Part shown: positions 28,491 to 36,790 of the stretch, one piece after another
Position numbering within the stretch: the stretch's first letter is position 1
How the letters are laid out: each line of letters opens with the position of its first letter
Assembly: GCF_040215725.1 (NCBI RefSeq)
Contig: NZ_CP157967.1
Span: 434,001-498,000 of the forward strand
Direction of reading: 5' to 3'
Length of the DNA: 64,000 bases
Source of the DNA: Rhizobium sp. ZPR4
GTDB taxonomy: Bacteria > Pseudomonadota > Alphaproteobacteria > Rhizobiales > Rhizobiaceae
The notes under the pieces: model-generated
Database searches by the model: none
What the model saw: the letters and a program-made list of their open reading frames with translations, nothing else
Told to the model about the DNA's origin: nothing
Program-made: the position numbers and the translations under genes

Positions 28491-29921
28491 TCAGACCTTG
28501 AGAACCTTGCCCGGATTCATGATGCCTGCCGGATCGAAGGCGGTCTTGATCCGGCGCATCAGGTCCATCTCGATATCCGAGCGGATCGAGGCAAGCTCGT
28601 CGCGCTTCAGCTGGCCGATGCCGTGCTCGGCGGAGATCGAGCCGCCATGCTGCAGCACCAGTCCGTGCACGATCTTGTTCATCTCGTGCCAGCGGCCGAT
28701 GAACTCGGCCTTGTCGGCGCCGACGGGCTGCGAGATGTTGTAGTGGATATTCCCATCGCCCATATGGCCGAAGGCGCAGACACGCGCGCCCGGCATGGCG
28801 GCAACGACGGCCTTCTCGGCCTCGGCCATGAATTGCGGGATCTGCGCCACCGGCACGGAAACATCGTGCTTGATTGAGCCGCCTTCCGGCTTCTGCGCAT
28901 CCGACATGCTCTCGCGCATATGCCAGATGGCCTTCTGCTGGGCTTCCGAGCTGGCGATGGTCGCATCCTGGATCAGGCCGTCCCCATAACCTTGTTCGAG
29001 CAGCGCCGTCATCATCCGCTCGGCCGTTTCAGCCGAATCGGACGTGGAGATGTCGATCAGCACATACCAGGGATGGGCAGTCTCAAGCGGATCGCGCACG
29101 CCCGGAATATGCCGCGTGGTGAACTCGACGCCGATGCGCGGCATCAGCTCGAAGCCAGTCAGCGCCGTGCCGCAGAGACTTGAGGCATTCTTGAACAGGG
29201 TCAGCGCATCATCGACCGATTGCAGGCCGGCAAAAGCGACCTGATGGCCGAGCGGCTGCGGAAAGAGTTTCAGCACCGCGCCGGTTATGACGCCGAGAGT
29301 GCCTTCGGCGCCGATGAAGAGATCGCGCAGATCGTAGCCGGTATTGTCCTTCTTCAGGCGGCGCAGGCCATTCCATATCTCACCCGTCGGCAATACGACT
29401 TCGAGGCCGAGGCAGAGCTGGCGCATGTTGCCATAGGCAAGAACGGCCGTGCCGCCGGCATTGGTGGAGAGATTGCCGGCAATGCGGCAGGAGCCTTCGG
29501 AGCCGAGCGAAAGCGGAAACATACGGCCATGCTCGGCCGCTGCCTTATGGACATCGGCGAGAATGCAGCCGCCGTCGACGATCATGGTGTTGCCGACGGG
29601 ATCGATATCGCGGACGCGGTTCATGCGCTCCAGCGACAGGATGATATCGGAGCCGCCCTCGCGCGGCGTCTGGCCGCCGACAAGTCCGGTATTGCCGGTC
29701 TGCGGAACGATGGCCGTACCGGTCTCGCTGGCGAGCTTCAGGATCGCGGACACCTCTTCCACCGAGCCGGGCTTCAGCAGCATGGGCGAAGCACCGTGAT
29801 AGAGGCCGCGATTTTCCACGAGATGCGGCGCGATTTCGGCCGGGTCCTGCACGGCATGTTTTTCGCCGACGATGGCGGCGAAGCGATCGAGAAGGTCGGA
29901 AGAGGGGGCGGAGCTGCTCAT
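28491..29921 (-). CDS. FAD-binding D-2-hydroxyacid dehydrogenase (GlcD/D2HGDH-like)
   Basis: A 476-residue flavoprotein of the FAD-linked oxidase C-terminal family. The N-terminal FAD domain (VPQTGNTGLVGGQTPREGGSD) and the ending AFDPAGIMNPGKVL are diagnostic. Family members oxidise D-lactate, glycolate or D-2-hydroxyglutarate, passing electrons to the membrane or to electron-transfer flavoprotein. A GHMGDGNIHYN segment carries the conserved His residues. The substrate cannot be assigned. A Sua5-type gene lies 33 bases upstream on the same strand and may be cotranscribed. Confidence 0.92.
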   Translation of the reverse strand: MSSSAPSSDLLDRFAAIVGEKHAVQDPAEIAPHLVENRGLYHGASPMLLKPGSVEEVSAILKLASETGTAIVPQTGNTGLVGGQTPREGGSDIILSLERMNRVRDIDPVGNTMIVDGGCILADVHKAAAEHGRMFPLSLGSEGSCRIAGNLSTNAGGTAVLAYGNMRQLCLGLEVVLPTGEIWNGLRRLKKDNTGYDLRDLFIGAEGTLGVITGAVLKLFPQPLGHQVAFAGLQSVDDALTLFKNASSLCGTALTGFELMPRIGVEFTTRHIPGVRDPLETAHPWYVLIDISTSDSAETAERMMTALLEQGYGDGLIQDATIASSEAQQKAIWHMRESMSDAQKPEGGSIKHDVSVPVAQIPQFMAEAEKAVVAAMPGARVCAFGHMGDGNIHYNISQPVGADKAEFIGRWHEMNKIVHGLVLQHGGSISAEHGIGQLKRDELASIRSDIEMDLMRRIKTAFDPAGIMNPGKVLKV

Positions 29922-29954
29922 GGCGTGTCCTTTGCCTGATGATGTCGGGCTGAT

Positions 29955-30929
29955 TTATTCTCTGGGCGCGGCCGCGCGGCGCAGCCGGTCGTTGATGGCC
30001 TCGCCGAGGCCCTCGTCTGGAATATGCGAAAAGGCAATGGTCGCAGCGCCGGTGGCATCGGCGCGCTTCATGAAGTCGAAGAGGTTTGCTGCCGCTTCGG
30101 AGAGATCGCCACTGGCGCTCAGATCAAGCACCGCAATGGCATTCTCGCTGCCGGCAATGTCGGGTTTTCCGAAGCGGATCAGCGTCTCGTTCTCTGAAAC
30201 CTCGGTCGCATCAAGCCGTACGGCCGCTCCCGGCGCATAATGTGAGGCCATCATGCCGGGCGCCTCGATGGCAGCCGATGCCTTCTTCTTGCGCTTCAGC
30301 GCCTTGCCGGCCACCCGCTCGATCTCGCTTGCCGCCAGCCCGCCGGGCCGCAGCAGGCGCATCTCGCCGTCCTCGACCTTCACGATAGTCGACTCGACGC
30401 CGACGACCGAAGCCCCGGCATCGAGAATGAGGGTAATGCGTTCACCGAGATCGTCATGGACATGATCGGCGCTGGTGGCGCTGATCTTGCCTGACGTGTT
30501 GGCGCTTGGTGCTGCAAGCGGTCTGTCGAAGGCGCGGATCAGATCGCCGGCAAAGCCCTTGGGAACGCGAATGCCGACCGTGTCGAGGCCGGCGGTGGCC
30601 AGCGGGTGGATGCCGCTATCGGGCTTGAGTGGCAACACCAATGTCAACGGGCCAGGCCAGAAGGCTTCCGCCAGCTTCCGAGAGGTAGGATCGAAGATCG
30701 CATAGCGCTCGGCCATGGCGAGATCGCTCATATGGCAGATCAGCGGATTGAAGCGCGGCCGCCCCTTGGTCTCATAGATGCGGGTAATGGCGGCTGGATT
30801 GGTGGCGTCAGCGGCAAGCCCGTAGACCGTCTCCGTCGGTAGACCGATCGGTAGACCCTCGGCAAGGGTTGCCGTCGCGACCTCTATTGCCGTTTGCGGA
30901 TGTTCGAGAATGTCTATGTGTCGTGCCAT
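29955..30929 (-). CDS. Threonylcarbamoyl-AMP synthase (Sua5/YrdC family)
   Basis: Makes threonylcarbamoyl-AMP from threonine, bicarbonate and ATP for the t6A37 modification of ANN-decoding tRNAs. The 324 residues have the YrdC domain (GLPTETVYGLAADATN, KGRPRFNPLICH, GLDTVGIRVPKG, AAPSANTSGKIS) followed by a C-terminal Sua5 domain (PGMMASHYAPGA), so it is the long Sua5 type rather than short TsaC. It probably shares a transcript with the FAD oxidase downstream. Confidence 0.95.
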   Translation of the reverse strand: MARHIDILEHPQTAIEVATATLAEGLPIGLPTETVYGLAADATNPAAITRIYETKGRPRFNPLICHMSDLAMAERYAIFDPTSRKLAEAFWPGPLTLVLPLKPDSGIHPLATAGLDTVGIRVPKGFAGDLIRAFDRPLAAPSANTSGKISATSADHVHDDLGERITLILDAGASVVGVESTIVKVEDGEMRLLRPGGLAASEIERVAGKALKRKKKASAAIEAPGMMASHYAPGAAVRLDATEVSENETLIRFGKPDIAGSENAIAVLDLSASGDLSEAAANLFDFMKRADATGAATIAFSHIPDEGLGEAINDRLRRAAAPRE

Positions 30930-30987
30930 GGCCTGCCTGCTTGCAGTTCAGGCCGTTTTTATGCTCTTCGAGTTTTGGGATCAATCG

Positions 30988-31605
30988 TCAAAGCTGGCGA
31001 ATGATGTCGCGAAGCTGCTCGTTGCGGGCGCCGAGCAAAAGAACATTACGGATGGCGATCTGCGGATCGTGCGTGTGGAAGAGCACGCCGTTGCCGCGAA
31101 TGTCGCGATTGATCGTCAGCTTCTTGTCTTCCGCTTGCTTGTCCGGATGGATGGCGACGGCGAAATACATCCGCGAATATTTCAGACTGATGTCTTCGAA
31201 GAAATTCTCTTCCTGGCCGATCCGGGCAAAGAAGTTGGCGATGTAGAAAGCCCAGTTCACCTGCTCATATTGCGCGAACTGCGTCCGCGCGGCTGTCACG
31301 TGGCAGTAGCCGAGATGCGGCGTGTCCTTCAGCGTGTGATGGAAGATGAGCTTCGGGAAACGGATTGATTTGTGGAAGCTGTTGAGCCGGTCATGTGTCT
31401 TTTCGCCGGCATCCCTAAGCTTTTGCGCCGTGCGCACCGCCACCTGCTCATGGCTGATATAGTCCCGTTCTTCCGCAAGCCAGTGCGGCCTGTTGCGGTT
31501 GATGCGGCCCGTGCGCAGGAATTCGCTGTAGCCCGTTGTCGATACCGGTGGCGCCGGTTCGGGCTCGGCGGGCTTCCCAGCGTCGAAATACCTGAGTTTG
31601 GCCAT
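30988..31605 (-). CDS. Conserved hypothetical protein, 205 aa
   Basis: I do not recognise this family with certainty; it may belong to a rhizobial domain of unknown function. It is soluble, with no signal peptide. The N-terminus is proline-rich (PAEPEPAPPVSTT), then charged helical segments, a hydrophobic core with LIFHHTLKDTPHLGYCHVT and a C-terminal RNVLLLGARNEQLRDIIRQL. Codon use matches its neighbours. It diverges from the ACT-domain gene at 31709. Confidence applies to it being a gene; function is unknown. Confidence 0.75.
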   Translation of the reverse strand: MAKLRYFDAGKPAEPEPAPPVSTTGYSEFLRTGRINRNRPHWLAEERDYISHEQVAVRTAQKLRDAGEKTHDRLNSFHKSIRFPKLIFHHTLKDTPHLGYCHVTAARTQFAQYEQVNWAFYIANFFARIGQEENFFEDISLKYSRMYFAVAIHPDKQAEDKKLTINRDIRGNGVLFHTHDPQIAIRNVLLLGARNEQLRDIIRQL

Positions 31606-31708
31606 GCCGGATCTCGCTTTAGACGTCTCTGGACGGCATGGTAGATGGAATAGCTTGAGCCGGGCTTAACCATTTTGAGACGCCGCACCTTTTGGGAGAC
31701 AGACAAAC

Positions 31709-32122
31709 ATGCCTGGAGTTATCGATCTCAAGCAGCTTCTGTCCGGCATGAAACCAAATCTCGCCGAGGGCGAATTCGTCTATTGCAGTGTGCCGGCGCC
31801 GGTATTGGCCGATCATTGGCATCTAGACCCGATCGGGCTGTTCCGGGAAAAGGAGGGAGTGACGCTGATCCTTTCGCTGGAGGCGGCCCGCAAAGCGGGA
31901 TTTCCGGCCACTCCCGCCATGCGCATGATCACGCTTGAAGTTCACTCGTCCCTGGAGGCGGTCGGGCTTACTGCGGCCTTCGCCACGGCCCTTGGAAATG
32001 AGGGTATTAGCGCCAATGTTGTCGCCGGCTATTATCATGATCACATCTTCGTTCCGGCTGCCGATGCGGAGCGCGCCATGGCTGCGCTGCTGGCGCTTTC
32101 CGCCACCCAAGCGCCCCGTTGA
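31709..32122 (+). CDS. ACT-domain protein
   Basis: A 137-residue protein with two ACT-like halves: an N-terminal segment (LKQLLSGMKPNLAEGEFVYCSV) and a C-terminal ACT fold (MITLEVHSSLEAVGLTAAFATALGNEGISANVVAGYYHDHIFVP, read in parts). Such short proteins are often amino-acid-binding sensors related to the aspartate kinase regulatory domain. A ligand cannot be named. It lies upstream of a cobalamin riboswitch, separated by about 220 bases, so it is probably a separate unit. Confidence 0.82.
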   Translation: MPGVIDLKQLLSGMKPNLAEGEFVYCSVPAPVLADHWHLDPIGLFREKEGVTLILSLEAARKAGFPATPAMRMITLEVHSSLEAVGLTAAFATALGNEGISANVVAGYYHDHIFVPAADAERAMAALLALSATQAPR

Positions 32123-32339
32123 TAACGGCTCTGTCGCATTCAGGATAAAGCGTCATCATTCGGGTGCGGATGGGCTGCATGTCCGCATTTTGATGTAGCC
32201 GCATAAGCGATTGAATTGTCTTTCGATAATGCCTCTTCACGGAGCCATCTTGGCGTTCCGTTTCGCCTGTCGTCAATTTCGGAGCCGATGTCGCATTGCA
32301 GCGCAGCGGCTGGCGGAGCCGAGAGCTATGATGCCATCA

Positions 32340-32518
32340 ATCTCAAGGTGCCGTCTGCTAGGGAGACGGAGAATTGGGAAGCCGGTCAAAATCCGGCGCT
32401 GCCCCCGCAACGGTGGTGGAGTGAGGCATGGCGAATAAAGCCACTGGGTCGATCGGCCTGGGAAGGTGCCATGGGGTTCTGGAAACAGGGCCGCTCCAGA
32501 GCCCGGAAACCAGCCTTG
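32340..32518 (+). promoter_or_regulatory. Cobalamin (B12) riboswitch
   Basis: The conserved core is visible in order: AAGGTGCC, a variable hairpin, GGGAAGCCGGTCAAAATCC, the invariant GCTGCCCCCGCAAC, AGCCACTGG, GGGAAGGTGCC and the closing GGAAACCAGCC. Together these define the adenosylcobalamin-class aptamer (Rfam Cobalamin). It stands before the Rieske oxygenase gene on the + strand. High cobalamin would be expected to reduce expression. The absolute ends are estimates. Confidence 0.93.
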
Positions 32519-32541
32519 GGCGCATAAGGTTTACTGACCGC

Positions 32542-32604
32542 GGCGGGTGGTCGGGACATTGCTTTTGGCCGCTCCCAACCGGCCACGCATGTCCTTTGCC
32601 CGCC
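32542..32604 (+). promoter_or_regulatory. Probable riboswitch expression platform (long stem-loop)
   Basis: Nested arms after the B12 aptamer: GGCGGG with CCCGCC (outer, 32542-32547 and 32599-32604), GGACAT with ATGTCC, and GGCCG with CGGCC around the loop. The outer stem ends about ten bases before the AAGGATAGG ribosome site of the oxygenase gene. It has no T-run, so it is more likely a translational switch than a terminator. This is inference from base pairing. Confidence 0.6.
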
Positions 32605-32629
32605 TCCTGGTACTGCTAAGGATAGGCAA

Positions 32630-33874
32630 ATGGACATCGGCAGCAAAGTTCTGCGGCAATTGAAGAACCACCGGACAGGCTTGAGCCTGGAGCAACCCTT
32701 CTACACCGATCCGGACTACTTCAAGCTCGACATGGAGACGATCTACTATCGTGACTGGCTGTTCATCGGCCATGATTGCGAAGTGCCGCGCGCGGGCAAC
32801 TACTTCACCGTCCAGATCGGCGACTATCCCGTCGTCATCGTCCGCGGCCGCGATCAGGTCATCCGCGCCTTCCACAATAGCTGTCGCCATCGCGGCTCGC
32901 GGGTCTGCACGACCGAGCGCGGCTCCTCGGCAAAACTCGTCTGCCCCTATCACCAGTGGACCTATGAGCTCGATGGCTCGCTGCTTTTCGCCCGTCAGAT
33001 GGCCGAGGATTTCGACAAGAGCCAGCATTCGCTGAAGCCGGTTCATTGCGAAAGCGTCGGCGGCTACATCTTCATCTGCCTGGCACAGAACGCTCCGGAT
33101 TTCGCCTCGGTCCGCGCCTCGATCGAGCCTTATATGGCGCCGCACCGCATCAGCGAAGCCAAGGTCGCCTTCCAGAGCACCATCATCGAGAAGGGCAACT
33201 GGAAGCTCGTCTGGGAAAACAACCGCGAATGCTATCATTGCGCGGCCAATCACCCCGAGCTTTGCCGCACTTTCCCGGAAGCGCCGACCGTGACCGGCGT
33301 ACAGGGTGCGCTGAACGATCCCGTCATCGCCGAGCACTGGCAACGCTGCGAAGCCGCAGGCCTGCCGAGCGAATTCAAGCTCTCGCCGGACGGACAGTTC
33401 CGCACGGCCCGCATGCCGCTGATCGAAGGTGCGGAAAGCTACACCATGTCCGGCCAGAATGCCGTCAGGCGGCCGCTCTCGCCCGACGTGACGATCAACG
33501 GCATCGGCACCATGCTATTGTTCCATTACCCGACGACGTGGAACCACATCCTCGGCGACCACGCGATCTCCTTCCGCGTCCTGCCGATCAGCGCCGAGGA
33601 AACAGCCGTCACCACGAAGTGGCTTGTTCACAAGGATGCCGTGGAAGGCGTCGACTACAATCTCGAAGAGCTGACCCACGTCTGGACCGAAACCAACGAC
33701 CAGGACCGCCGTATCGTCGAGGAAAATGCCTTCGGCATCCGCTCGCCGGCCTATGAACCAGGTCCCTATTCGGAAATCCATGAAGGTGGCGTCATGCAGT
33801 TCGTCGAATGGTACACGACTTTCATGATCAACCGGCTGCAGGGCGACCAGGCCAAGCTGTCGGCGGTTGCCTGA
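32630..33874 (+). CDS. Rieske oxygenase, glycine-betaine demethylase type (GbcA-like)
   Basis: Oxygenase component of a two-protein system, 414 residues. The Rieske cluster ligands are Cys85-x-His87 (CRHRGS) and Cys105-x2-His108 (CPYHQW); the mononuclear iron site is NRECYHCAANH with His203 and His208. The NNRECYHC signature and partner layout match quaternary-amine demethylases such as GbcA (glycine betaine) and stachydrine demethylase. If so, it removes a methyl as formaldehyde using O2. The reductase follows two bases downstream. A B12 riboswitch controls it. Family firm; substrate inferred. Confidence 0.88.
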   Translation: MDIGSKVLRQLKNHRTGLSLEQPFYTDPDYFKLDMETIYYRDWLFIGHDCEVPRAGNYFTVQIGDYPVVIVRGRDQVIRAFHNSCRHRGSRVCTTERGSSAKLVCPYHQWTYELDGSLLFARQMAEDFDKSQHSLKPVHCESVGGYIFICLAQNAPDFASVRASIEPYMAPHRISEAKVAFQSTIIEKGNWKLVWENNRECYHCAANHPELCRTFPEAPTVTGVQGALNDPVIAEHWQRCEAAGLPSEFKLSPDGQFRTARMPLIEGAESYTMSGQNAVRRPLSPDVTINGIGTMLLFHYPTTWNHILGDHAISFRVLPISAEETAVTTKWLVHKDAVEGVDYNLEELTHVWTETNDQDRRIVEENAFGIRSPAYEPGPYSEIHEGGVMQFVEWYTTFMINRLQGDQAKLSAVA

Positions 33875-33876
33875 GC

Positions 33877-34965
33877 ATGAACATGGCCGTCTCTCTTTCG
33901 CATCGCCACCTCGACCAGATGCAGCCCTGGAATGACAGGCAGCATGTGCTCGAATGTCTCTCGGTGACACCCGAAGCACCCGATGTGATGACCTTCACAT
34001 TCGGGTCCGACAAGGACAACTGGTTCCGCTATCTGCCGGGCCAGTTCGTGACGCTGGAGCTGCCGACGGCTCCGGAGCCCGTCATGCGCACCTATACGCT
34101 ATCATCGACGCCGTCGCGGCCCTTCTCTGTCGCGGTGACGGTGAAGGCGCAGAAGGACAGCGTCGGCACGCGCTGGATGTTCGAGAACCTGAAGCCCGGC
34201 ATGCGCATCAAGGCGTTCGGCCCGCTCGGCGATTTCAGCCATATCCGCCATCCCGGCGAGAAGTACCTCTTCGTTTCCGCCGGCTCCGGCATCACGCCGA
34301 TGATGTCGATGACGCGCTACATGTCCGATATCGCACCGCTGTCGGATATCACCTTCGTCAACTGTTCTCGCAGCCCGGCCGATATCATCTTCCGCTCCGA
34401 GCTCGAATATCTTGCGCGCTTTATGCCGAACCTCAATCTCGGCTTCATCGTCGAAGGCTGTGGCCGCACCGATCTCTGGTCCGGCTTGAAGGGCCGCATC
34501 GATAAAGCAAAGATCGGCCTGCTGGCGCCCGATTTCATGGATCGGACGATCTTCTGCTGCGGCCCTGAGGTCTTCATGGATGCCGTGCGCTCCATGTTGG
34601 AAGCTCATGGCTTCGACATGTCGCGCTACCATCAGGAAAGCTTCCAGCCGGCCAATGCGGCAACGCCGCTTGCCGAAGTTTCCGACGATGCCTCCGGCGA
34701 GGCTGCCACCACGATCCGCTTCACCATGGCCGGCAAGGATGTCGTCTGTGCGGCGGGGCAGACCGTGCTGCAGGCGGCGCGCGGTGCCGGCGTGCGCATC
34801 GGCGCGGCCTGCGAATCCGGCCTCTGCGGCACATGCCGGGTGATGAAACTCTCGGGCGAAGTCGAGATGAGCCACAATGGCGGCATTCTCGATGACGAGA
34901 TCGACGAGGGCTATATCCTCGCCTGCTGCTCGCGCCCGAAGACGGACGTTCAGATCGAGGCCTGA
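33877..34965 (+). CDS. NADH-dependent oxygenase reductase with C-terminal ferredoxin (GbcB-like)
   Basis: Electron donor to the oxygenase encoded directly upstream. The 362 residues form an FNR-type FAD domain (RTYTLSSTPSRP), an NAD domain (SAGSGITPMMSM and CCGPEVFMDAVRSML) and a C-terminal plant-type [2Fe-2S] ferredoxin with CESGLCGTC and a distal Cys in ACCSRP. The FAD-NAD-ferredoxin order matches GbcB. The start is read at 33877, two bases after the oxygenase stop, with a further in-frame ATG at 33883. The two genes form an operon under the B12 riboswitch. Confidence 0.92.
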   Translation: MNMAVSLSHRHLDQMQPWNDRQHVLECLSVTPEAPDVMTFTFGSDKDNWFRYLPGQFVTLELPTAPEPVMRTYTLSSTPSRPFSVAVTVKAQKDSVGTRWMFENLKPGMRIKAFGPLGDFSHIRHPGEKYLFVSAGSGITPMMSMTRYMSDIAPLSDITFVNCSRSPADIIFRSELEYLARFMPNLNLGFIVEGCGRTDLWSGLKGRIDKAKIGLLAPDFMDRTIFCCGPEVFMDAVRSMLEAHGFDMSRYHQESFQPANAATPLAEVSDDASGEAATTIRFTMAGKDVVCAAGQTVLQAARGAGVRIGAACESGLCGTCRVMKLSGEVEMSHNGGILDDEIDEGYILACCSRPKTDVQIEA

Positions 34966-34992
34966 AGCCGTACGGCGAGAATGCTGGTTTGC

Positions 34993-36003
34993 CTAGAAAT
35001 CCTGGTAGTTCAGCTCGTTGATCTCGACCGGCTTCGTTTGCGGGGTCGAGGCCGTAACGACCGGGTCGACATCGGGCATGAGAGAAACGAGCGTCTGTCG
35101 CGGTCCGCTGCACATCGGCGCAAGCGCGATCGTCAGGTCCGGTGCGGGCAGGGGTTTGGCGGGCAGGAGATCGCCCTGCGGCCAGATCTTCGCGAGCTGG
35201 ACCTTCGTCATCGGCACGACATTGACGTCGATATCGGTGAGTGTCCCCGGCACCCGATAGGGGCAGCTTTTCTCCGAACAATTGTCCGACGAAACAAACT
35301 GCCAGATAGCATAATTGTCCCAGTTGCCGAGCGGGAAGGTGCCTTTCACGTCGGGCTTGTAGCGCGCATACCACAAGGGCAGCCGCGACAGCAGCGGATA
35401 GGTGCCGCGGTGATCGGCGATATAGCGCGCCGTGTTGTGGTTGACGTAGAGCATGGGATAGCGCCCGGTCCTGACCTTAATGTGGGCGACGAAGATCTGC
35501 GCATCGTCGAGCGACATGAATTGCGTCGCATCCATGCCGTCGATGTCGAGCACCATCAGCTCATCCGGCTGCGGATCGGCATAATCGAGAAAATGGTTTG
35601 CCTGGTCGATCGGATTGCCGGGCCGGCCCAGATGATAGGCGCCCCATAGCAGGCCATTCGTCTTTGCCAGCATCCGGCGCGTTTGAAACAGTTCGCGGCT
35701 GACCGCGTATTTGCGCCACATCGTCCTGCAATGGGCCACCGTATCGCCGCCATGGTCGCCGGTGCAACTGAAGCTTTCAGGCAGTCCGTCGGACGCCTTT
35801 GAGATGAAGCCGGCGATGCGCTTGTCCTGCAGAAATGCGGTCCAGTCGATGGTGTTCAGCTCGTAAGCATCGACAATCAGGGCGTTTTTCGGATCGCCCC
35901 AGGGCTGGCTTTCACCGGCCGAAGGCTTGGAGACCGGCCCCATGAGGGTCAGGATCGTCAGCAAGCTGTAAATGAGGAGGTTACTCTTTCGGTATCCTTT
36001 CAT
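34993..36003 (-). CDS. GH25-like secreted protein with altered active site
   Basis: A 336-residue secreted protein: an N-terminal signal-like helix (NLLIYSLLTILTLMG) and a GH25 lysozyme-like barrel (LIVDAYELNTIDW, KASDG, GAYHLGRPGNP, WQFVSS). In GH25 muramidases the catalytic residues are an Asp in the first strand and a later D-x-E pair; here Asp45 is present but the pair reads D153-I-D155, with Asp where the catalytic Glu is expected. It may therefore be a weak muramidase or only a peptidoglycan binder. The long C-terminal tail is family-unassigned. Divergent from the BA14K gene. Confidence 0.8.
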   Translation of the reverse strand: MKGYRKSNLLIYSLLTILTLMGPVSKPSAGESQPWGDPKNALIVDAYELNTIDWTAFLQDKRIAGFISKASDGLPESFSCTGDHGGDTVAHCRTMWRKYAVSRELFQTRRMLAKTNGLLWGAYHLGRPGNPIDQANHFLDYADPQPDELMVLDIDGMDATQFMSLDDAQIFVAHIKVRTGRYPMLYVNHNTARYIADHRGTYPLLSRLPLWYARYKPDVKGTFPLGNWDNYAIWQFVSSDNCSEKSCPYRVPGTLTDIDVNVVPMTKVQLAKIWPQGDLLPAKPLPAPDLTIALAPMCSGPRQTLVSLMPDVDPVVTASTPQTKPVEINELNYQDF

Positions 36004-36250
36004 GAAATAATAGTAAGGATTGCTGGTTAATCTTGGGTTAAGAATGAAATCACTATAAATTCATCGTGGAGCCCCGCATAACTCCTTAATTCGGTAGGGA
36101 TTTGAGGAACTAAATAACGCGCTGCCGCGTTTCTTGTCGTCTACTCGCATATGCGACGAAGCAGGCAGTGAAACCTTGCTCGGGAAGCATTCCCGACATG
36201 AAATGCCTACAGGCTTGAGTACCAAGTCGAACCAGGGAATGGAGATAAAA

Positions 36251-36721
36251 ATGCTTGGTTTCCGTGCAAAAATCGCGACAGTCGCCGTAACGGCCGCCGT
36301 CGCCCTGACGAGCTTCACACCGTCTTTTGCCATGCAGATGCCCGCCGCACCGATCGTGAATCAGGCCGTGCCCGCCCAGGCCGCGCCCGGCAACGTCGAA
36401 CAGGTTCAATGGCGTCACGACGGCTACTATCGTCGTGGCTGGTATGGCGGCTACCGCGGTTATCGCGGCGGCTATCGTCATGGTTATCGCTATCACGACG
36501 GCTATTGGTTCCCGCTGGCAGCCTTCGGCGCCGGTGCGCTGATCGGCGGCGCGATCGCCAGCCAGCCGCGCTATTATGAGCCGGCTCCGGCCCCGAGCGC
36601 CGGCATCAATCCGCGCCATGTCGAATGGTGCGAGGGACGCTATCGTTCCTACCGCGCCTACGACAATACGTTCCAGCCGAACTCCGGCCCGCGCCGTCAG
36701 TGCTATTCGCCGTATTTCTAA
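36251..36721 (+). CDS. BA14K family protein
   Basis: A 156-residue secreted or membrane-attached protein. A signal peptide ([20 protein letters not shown], ending SFAM) precedes a Gly/Tyr/Arg-rich stretch ([20 protein letters not shown]), a hydrophobic glycine-rich helix ([16 protein letters not shown]) and the C-terminal BA14K motif [17 protein letters not shown] with a closing [11 protein letters not shown]14K is named for the Brucella 14 kDa immunoreactive, lectin-like protein. The ATG at 36251 has a GGAG site seven bases before it; in-frame upstream starts only lengthen the leader. Confidence 0.88.
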   Translation: MLGFRAKIATVAVTAAVALTSFTPSFAMQMPAAPIVNQAVPAQAAPGNVEQVQWRHDGYYRRGWYGGYRGYRGGYRHGYRYHDGYWFPLAAFGAGALIGGAIASQPRYYEPAPAPSAGINPRHVEWCEGRYRSYRAYDNTFQPNSGPRRQCYSPYF

Positions 36722-36747
36722 GCAACGGTGCCAGAACGACAAATGCC

Positions 36748-36778
36748 AGCCGTCCGGTTTACGCCGGGCGGCTTTTTC
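36748..36778 (+). terminator. Intrinsic terminator after BA14K gene
   Basis: AGCCGTCCGG pairs with CCGGGCGGCT (one G-T pair) around a six-base loop and is followed by a short T run. It separates the BA14K gene from the convergent transporter gene. Confidence 0.85.
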
Positions 36779-36790
36779 TATGATCCGATG

